This document shows positions 59,165 to 64,000 of a stretch of 64,000 nt of DNA, one piece after another. Position numbers and translations under genes: made by a program. Origin of the DNA: Raineyella antarctica (GTDB lineage: Bacteria; Actinomycetota; Actinomycetes; Propionibacteriales; Propionibacteriaceae). Numbering within the stretch: the stretch's first letter is position 1; every line of letters starts with the position of its first letter. The stretch is taken from NCBI RefSeq assembly GCF_900092135.1, contig NZ_FMYF01000003.1:310001-374000 (forward strand), in the 5' to 3' direction. Below the pieces are notes generated by a model, which did no database searches, was not told the origin of the DNA, and was given only the letters and a program-made list of their open reading frames with translations.

Positions 59165-60742
59165 ATGTCTGACCCCACCCCGGTCCTCAGCCTCGACGGC
59201 GTGTCCAAGCGCTTCGGGCCCGTCACTGTCGTCGACCACGTCTCGGTCAACCTGTATCCCGGCAAGGTGACCGCCCTGCTCGGCGAGAACGGCGCCGGCA
59301 AGTCGACGGTGATCAAGATGATGTGCGGTGTCTACCAGCCCGACGGCGGCCGGATCCTGGTCGACGGCAAGGAGACCGTCATCCCCGACACCCGCACCGC
59401 CGAAGCCCACGGCATCGCCACCATCCACCAGGAACTCAACCTGGCGCCCAACATGAGCGTCGCGGAGAACGTGATGCTGGGACGTACGCCGTCCGCGTTC
59501 GGCCTCGTCCGCCGCGGCGAACTCCGCCGGCGGGCCAAGCAGGCCCTCGACCGGATTGGCCTCGACGTGGATCTGGACCGGCCGGTCGGCACGCTGGGCG
59601 TGGCCCGGCAGCAGCTGGTGGAGATCGCCAAGGCCCTGGCGGTCGACGCCCGGATCCTCATCCTCGACGAGCCGACCGCCGCCCTGACCGGGCGGGAGAT
59701 CCGCCAGCTGTTCGACGTGGTCGAGGAACTGCGGGCCAAGGGAGTGGCGATGGCATTCATCTCCCACCACCTCGAGGAGATCGCCGAGATCGGCGACACC
59801 GTCACGGTGCTGCGCGACGGCAGGTTCGTCGGGGAGGTGCCCGCCACCACGGAGCAGGACGAACTGATCCGGATGATGGTCGGCCGCGACATCGAGGACC
59901 AGTTCCCGCGCCACCGCTCCGACCCCGGGGAGGTACTGCTCAAGGTCGACGGACTCACCGCGGAGGGCCGGTTCCGCGACGTCAGCTTCGAGGTGCGCGC
60001 CGGCGAGGTCCTCGGCATGGCCGGCCTGGTCGGAGCCGGACGCACCGAGGTCGTCCGCGCCATCGCCGGCGCCGACGACTACGAGGCCGGCACGGTCGAG
60101 CTCCTGGGCCGCCGGCTGCCGAAGCACCGCGTCACCCAGGCCATCGCCCGGGGCATCGGCCACGTCCCCGAGGACCGCAAGGCCGAGGGTCTCGTGCTCG
60201 GCGGCACGGTCGAGGAGAACCTCGGGTACGCCACCTTGTGGTCCACCGGGCACGCCGGCCTCGCCGACCGCCGCGGCCAGCGCCGCCGCGCCGACGAGGT
60301 GAGCAAGCGACTGCGCGTACGCCTCGCCTCCCTCGACCAGCCGGTCCGCGACCTGTCGGGCGGCAACCAGCAGAAGGTCGTCTTCGGCCGCTGGGTGCAG
60401 GCGCACTCCCGAGTCCTGCTCCTCGACGAACCCACCCGCGGCGTCGACGTCGGCGCCAAGGTGGAGATCTACGAACTGATCAACCAGGTCACCGACAACG
60501 GCGGCGCCGTGGTGATGGTCTCCAGCGAATTGCCCGAGGTGCTCGGGATGAGCGACCGGATCCTCGTGATGAGCCGCGGCCGGGTCGCCGGTGAGTTGCC
60601 GGCCGAGGGAGCCACCCAGGATCGGGTGATGGCCCTGGCCGTCAGTGCCGTCGAACCGGGACGGGCCACCGACCTGCCCCAGGAGGGCATCATCACCGCG
60701 TCCGGCGACGACCCGGCGCCCCCAGACAGGAAGGCATCATGA
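59165..60742 (+). CDS. rbsA: Ribose ABC transporter ATP-binding protein
   Basis: This 525-aa fusion of two ABC ATPase domains has a first Walker A GENGAGKSTVIKMM, an ILILDEPTAAL Walker B and an imperfect signature; the second domain has LSGGNQQKVVFGRW and LLLDEPTRGVDVGAK. It energises sugar uptake with rbsB and rbsC. A strong AAGGAGGTGAT site precedes ATG 59165. The stop overlaps rbsC (ATGA). Confidence 0.95.
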   Translation: MSDPTPVLSLDGVSKRFGPVTVVDHVSVNLYPGKVTALLGENGAGKSTVIKMMCGVYQPDGGRILVDGKETVIPDTRTAEAHGIATIHQELNLAPNMSVAENVMLGRTPSAFGLVRRGELRRRAKQALDRIGLDVDLDRPVGTLGVARQQLVEIAKALAVDARILILDEPTAALTGREIRQLFDVVEELRAKGVAMAFISHHLEEIAEIGDTVTVLRDGRFVGEVPATTEQDELIRMMVGRDIEDQFPRHRSDPGEVLLKVDGLTAEGRFRDVSFEVRAGEVLGMAGLVGAGRTEVVRAIAGADDYEAGTVELLGRRLPKHRVTQAIARGIGHVPEDRKAEGLVLGGTVEENLGYATLWSTGHAGLADRRGQRRRADEVSKRLRVRLASLDQPVRDLSGGNQQKVVFGRWVQAHSRVLLLDEPTRGVDVGAKVEIYELINQVTDNGGAVVMVSSELPEVLGMSDRILVMSRGRVAGELPAEGATQDRVMALAVSAVEPGRATDLPQEGIITASGDDPAPPDRKAS

Positions 60743-61716
60743 GCACCGCCACAGCCACCCCCGCCACCCGTACGTCCCCCGGCCGACGGCTCGGGCAGTT
60801 CGCCCTGAACAACGGCGCACTGGTCGGCCTGCTGGTCCTGTGCCTGGCCCTGTTCATCGCCACGCCGCGCTTCCTCACCATCCCGAACATCATCAACATC
60901 GGCATCCAGGCCGCGGTGGTCGCCATCCTCGCCTTCGGCATGACCTTCGTCATCGTCACCGCGGGTATCGACCTGTCCGTCGGATCGGTGGCCGCCCTGG
61001 GCGCGATGGTGTCGGCGTTCATGTTCTCCGACATCGGGCTGCCCGGCTGGCTCACCCTGCTGATCGGCCTGCTGGTCGGCCTGGCCGCCGGCGCGGTCTC
61101 GGGCCTGGGCATCGCGTACGGCAAGCTGCCGGCCTTCATCGGCACCCTGGCGATGATGTCGGTCGCGCGCGGCCTCACCCTGGTCGTCTCCGACGGCACC
61201 CCGCTCAAGACCGCGCCGTCGGTCAACGCGATGGGCGGCGACCTGGCGTTCCTGCCGGTGCCGATCCTGATGATGGCGCTGGCCGGCGTCGTCTGCTGGT
61301 TCGTCCTGAACCGTACGATCCTGGGCCGCTCGATGTACGCGATCGGCGGCAACACCGAGGCAGCCAGGCTCTCCGGCCTGCCGGTCCGCAAGGTGCTGGT
61401 CGCGGTCTACGCCCTCTCCGGCCTGTTCGCCGGGCTGGCCGGCATGGTGCTCGCCGGGCGGCTCAGTTCCGCCCAGCCCCAGGCCGGCGTGTCGTACGAG
61501 CTGGACGCCATCGCGGCCTGCGTGATCGGCGGCGCCTCGCTCGCCGGCGGGTCGGGCCGGGCCTCCGGCACCCTGATCGGCGCGATCCTGCTCGCCGTCA
61601 TCCGCAACGGCCTCAACATCCTCAACGTCTCCTCGTTCTGGCAGCAGGTCGTCATCGGCCTGGTCATCGCGCTCGCGGTGGGCTTCGACGTCTTCCGCGC
61701 CAAGAAGACCCACTGA
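60739..61716 (+). CDS. rbsC: Ribose ABC transporter permease
   Basis: This 325-aa BPD_transp_2 family permease has about 8-10 membrane segments, with the EAA-like GNTEAARLSGLPVRKVLVAV loop that docks rbsA. It is the only permease gene present, so it acts as a homodimer. Start ATG 60739 overlaps the rbsA stop. Confidence 0.95.
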   Translation: MSTATATPATRTSPGRRLGQFALNNGALVGLLVLCLALFIATPRFLTIPNIINIGIQAAVVAILAFGMTFVIVTAGIDLSVGSVAALGAMVSAFMFSDIGLPGWLTLLIGLLVGLAAGAVSGLGIAYGKLPAFIGTLAMMSVARGLTLVVSDGTPLKTAPSVNAMGGDLAFLPVPILMMALAGVVCWFVLNRTILGRSMYAIGGNTEAARLSGLPVRKVLVAVYALSGLFAGLAGMVLAGRLSSAQPQAGVSYELDAIAACVIGGASLAGGSGRASGTLIGAILLAVIRNGLNILNVSSFWQQVVIGLVIALAVGFDVFRAKKTH

Positions 61717-61827
61717 CCGGTCCTCCCGTACGACCCCCCTCACACCACCCACCCGCCACACGACAGCAGCATCCTCACGACAACCCCGGGGTCGACCGAC
61801 CCCGGCACCACCTGAAGGGAAACAACG

Positions 61828-62787
61828 ATGTTCACCTCATGGAAGAAGGCCCTCGCGGCCGGAGCAGTGCTCGCCATCAGCCTCGGCGGCACCGCTGCCT
61901 GCAACCGCGGCACCGACACCGCTCCCGGAGGCGGCAGCTCCGCCTCGACCGGCAAGGTCGTGATGGCCCTGTCCACCCAGACGAACCCCTTCTTCGTGCA
62001 GCTGCGGGACGGCGCCCAGGCCAAGGCCAAGGAACTCAACGTCCAGCTCGACATCCAGGACGCCTCCGACGACCCGGCCACCCAGGTCAACCAGCTGAAC
62101 AACGCCCAGACCTCGGGCGCGAAGGTGGTCATCGTCAACCCGACCGACTCCGACGCCGTCACCCCGGCGGTCAAGGCGCTGAACGACGCGAAGATCCCGG
62201 TGATCGCGGTCGACCGTGGCGTCAACAATGCGCAGGTCGCCTCGTTCATCGCCTCCGACAACGTCGCCGGTGGCAAGCAGGCCGCCGACGCGCTGGCCAA
62301 GGCGATCGGGGAGACGGGCAACGTGATCGTCCTGCAGGGCATCCCCGGCTCGTCGGCCTCACGTGACCGCGGCAACGGCTTCGAGCAGGGCATCAAGGCC
62401 TACCCGAACATCAAGGTCGTCGCCAAGCAGACCGCCGGCTTCGACCGCGCCAAGGCCCTCGACGTCGCCACCAACCTGGTGCAGGCCAACCCGAACGTGA
62501 AGGCGATCTTCGCCGAGAACGACGAGATGGCCCTCGGTGCGATCGAGGCGCTCGGCTCCAAGGCCGGCACCAGCGTCCAGGTGGTCGGCTTCGACGGCAC
62601 CGCGGACGGCCTGACCGCGATCGAGAAGGGCACGATGAAGGCCTCCATCGCCCAGCAGCCCGACAAGCTGGGGGCACTGGCAGTCGAGCAGGCCAAGACC
62701 ATCCTCGACGGCGGCCAGCCGAAGGCGACCATCCCGGTCGAGGTCGTGACCGTGACCAAGGACAACCTCTCGCAGTTCAAGAAGTGA
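61828..62787 (+). CDS. rbsB: Ribose ABC transporter substrate-binding lipoprotein
   Basis: This 319-aa periplasmic-binding-fold lipoprotein has a signal peptide ending at the lipobox GGTAAC (Cys25), then ALSTQTNPFFVQLRDGAQAK, VNPTDSDAVTPAVKALNDAK and VVGFDGTADGLTAIEKGTMK. It delivers sugar to RbsAC at the membrane surface. It follows rbsC after 111 bp. Confidence 0.95.
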   Translation: MFTSWKKALAAGAVLAISLGGTAACNRGTDTAPGGGSSASTGKVVMALSTQTNPFFVQLRDGAQAKAKELNVQLDIQDASDDPATQVNQLNNAQTSGAKVVIVNPTDSDAVTPAVKALNDAKIPVIAVDRGVNNAQVASFIASDNVAGGKQAADALAKAIGETGNVIVLQGIPGSSASRDRGNGFEQGIKAYPNIKVVAKQTAGFDRAKALDVATNLVQANPNVKAIFAENDEMALGAIEALGSKAGTSVQVVGFDGTADGLTAIEKGTMKASIAQQPDKLGALAVEQAKTILDGGQPKATIPVEVVTVTKDNLSQFKK

Positions 62788-63713
62788 CCGTGTCCCCCGC
62801 CACGATCACCGTGGTCGGCTCGATCAACGCCGACCTGATGATCACCGTCGACCGCCATCCGCTGCCCGGTGAAACCGTGCCGGGCAGCGGGGGCACCATC
62901 TCCCCCGGCGGCAAGGGCGCCAACCAGGCCGTCGCCGCCGCGCTCCTCGGCGCCGACGTCCGGATGGTCGGGGCCGTGGGCGAGGACGCGTACGCCGAAC
63001 CGGCCACCACCTACCTGCGCCGCGTCGGGGTCGACCTGGCCCACGTGCACGCGGTGGAGGGCCCGACCGGGCTCGCGGTGGTGACCGTGGACGCGCACGG
63101 GGAGAACGCGATCATCGTCATCGCCGGAGCCAACGCCGCGGTCGACGCCGCCGCGGTCGAGGCCGCCCGCGAGGTGATCGCCTCGTCCGCGGTGGTGGTC
63201 CTGCAGGGCGAGATCCCTCGCGACGGCATCGAGGCCGCCGCCCGGTCCGCGCGTGGCCGCCTGGTGGTCAACCTCGCCCCTGCCGTTGCGGTCGACCCGG
63301 AGGTGCTGCGCCGGGCCGACCCGCTGGTGGTCAACGAGCACGAGGCCACGTACGCGTACGCCCTGCTGGCGCCGGGGGCCGAGTCGCCCGACCCTCGCGA
63401 TGCCGCCGGCCAGGATGCCCTGGTCGAGGCCATCCACGCGGCGGGCGTGGCCTCGGTCGTGATGACCGTCGGGGCGGACGGTGCCGTGCTCACCGACGGC
63501 TCTGGGCTGCGCCGGGTGCCCTCGCCCCGGGTGGAGGTCGTCGACTCCACCGGTGCCGGGGACGCGTTCGTCGGCGCCCTGGCGACAGGGCTCGCCGCCG
63601 GGCTCGACCTCGACGACGCCGCCGCCCACGCGGCCCGCGTCGGGGCGTACGCCTGCACCGGCCCCGGGGCCCAACCGTCCTATCCCACCGAACTGGACCA
63701 GCTGCCGAGCTGA
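62784..63713 (+). CDS. rbsK: Ribokinase
   Basis: This 309-aa PfkB-family kinase phosphorylates D-ribose. It has VVGSINADLMITVDRHPLPG, GGKGANQAVAAALLG (substrate loop), VTVDAHGENAIIVIAGAN and the ATP/catalytic DSTGAGDAFVGALATGL. The GTG start overlaps the rbsB stop (GTGA). Confidence 0.93.
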   Translation: MTVSPATITVVGSINADLMITVDRHPLPGETVPGSGGTISPGGKGANQAVAAALLGADVRMVGAVGEDAYAEPATTYLRRVGVDLAHVHAVEGPTGLAVVTVDAHGENAIIVIAGANAAVDAAAVEAAREVIASSAVVVLQGEIPRDGIEAAARSARGRLVVNLAPAVAVDPEVLRRADPLVVNEHEATYAYALLAPGAESPDPRDAAGQDALVEAIHAAGVASVVMTVGADGAVLTDGSGLRRVPSPRVEVVDSTGAGDAFVGALATGLAAGLDLDDAAAHAARVGAYACTGPGAQPSYPTELDQLPS

Positions 63714-63727
63714 TCCCCCGGACCCGG

Positions 63728-63766
63728 CGGCGTGCACACGTCATTCCCCCCATGCGGTGCACGCCG
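63728..63766. terminator. Hairpin between rbsK and rbsD
   Basis: CGGCGTGCAC and GTGCACGCCG are exact reverse complements with a 19-nt loop in the 107-bp gap. It could terminate part of the operon transcript and lower rbsD expression. Confidence 0.5.
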
Positions 63767-63820
63767 TCGGCCCCACCCCTCGCCCCCGTCCTCGCCGGAA
63801 CCGAACCGCGAAGGAGAACC

Positions 63821-64000
63821 ATGAAGAAGCACGGCCTGCTCAATCCGGACCTGAACCGGGCGGTGGCCCGGCTGGGGCACACCGATCTGGTGGTGGTCGC
63901 CGACTGCGGCCTGCCCGTCCCCGCCCAGGTCCCGGTGATCGACCTGGCCCTGGTGTTCGGCATCCCGCGATTCACCGAGGTGCTCGACGCCCTGCTCGCC
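63821..64000 (+). CDS. rbsD: D-ribose pyranase, N-terminal part (runs off the window)
   Basis: AAGGAG lies 4 nt before ATG 63821. The 60 visible residues MKKHGLLNPDLNRAVARLGH, TDLVVVADCGLPVPAQVPVI and DLALVFGIPRFTEVLDALLA match RbsD, which interconverts furanose and pyranose forms of ribose. The gene continues past base 64000. Confidence 0.93.
   Translation, partial: MKKHGLLNPDLNRAVARLGHTDLVVVADCGLPVPAQVPVIDLALVFGIPRFTEVLDALLA

Noticed and set aside
1-64000. tRNA, rRNA or riboswitch
   Set aside because: I saw no cloverleaf with CCA-end context, no rRNA blocks and no conserved riboswitch core; a computed search (tRNAscan, Rfam) would be needed to exclude these.

Overview
High-GC DNA with dense, overlapping (ATGA/GTGA) gene starts, frequent GTG starts, cAMP-receptor-type boxes and no sigma-54 signature points to an actinomycete (Actinomycetota). 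A Propionibacteriales-like relative is plausible, but I cannot fix the genus. The window is a chromosomal catabolic region with one large block of uncharacterised giant proteins.

Region 1 (about 2-19.7 kb) is a phenol/catechol meta-cleavage region. It has a six-component phenol hydroxylase (dmpKLMNOP order, minus strand), an SDR and a fused tautomerase on the plus strand, and a minus-strand operon running acylating acetaldehyde dehydrogenase - hydroxy-oxovalerate aldolase - thiolase - hydroxyacyl-CoA dehydrogenase - acyl-CoA dehydrogenase - thioesterase. An IclR regulator follows, then a dmpE-dmpH-dmpC operon and a divergent catechol 2,3-dioxygenase. Together these cover phenol to catechol to 2-hydroxymuconic semialdehyde, and the dehydrogenase branch down to pyruvate and acetyl-CoA. 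All three divergent intergenic regions carry a GTGA-N6-TCAC (CRP/GlxR-like) box next to a 17-bp GTTCSG-N5-CCGAAY palindrome (perfect in one case), which looks like a two-input regulon.

Region 2 (19.8-24 kb) is miscellaneous: a membrane protein, a cupin, an L,D-transpeptidase, a PAP2 phosphatase and a SnoaL-like protein. A roughly 50-bp hairpin-forming interspersed repeat occurs at 1.85, 19.8 and 21.05 kb.

Region 3 (24.1-32 kb) is L-rhamnose catabolism: mutarotase, MFS transporter, isomerase, rhamnulokinase, rhamnulose-1-phosphate aldolase, a LacI regulator and a lactonase. Two LacI-type palindromes overlap the promoter.

Region 4 (32-41.5 kb) has a decayed oxidoreductase remnant, a SWIM/SNF2 helicase, small membrane proteins, a molybdopterin oxidoreductase that lacks the usual N-terminal Fe-S cysteines, an SPW protein, and a thioredoxin-rhodanese pair behind a CsoR/CstR-like operator.

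Region 5 (41.8-55 kb) holds four very large, tightly coupled genes (1036, 1212, 1512 and 607 aa) with no signal peptide or membrane segment. The first carries a DUF6603-like beta-rich core; the rest are uncharacterised. This is the best candidate for an undescribed system. A PYROXD2-like FAD oxidoreductase and a TetR regulator follow.

Region 6 (57.4-64 kb) has a second SPW protein, then a ribose operon (LacI-type rbsR, rbsA, rbsC, rbsB, rbsK, and rbsD running off the end) behind a TTGACA-N17-TACGCT promoter with two tandem LacI operators.
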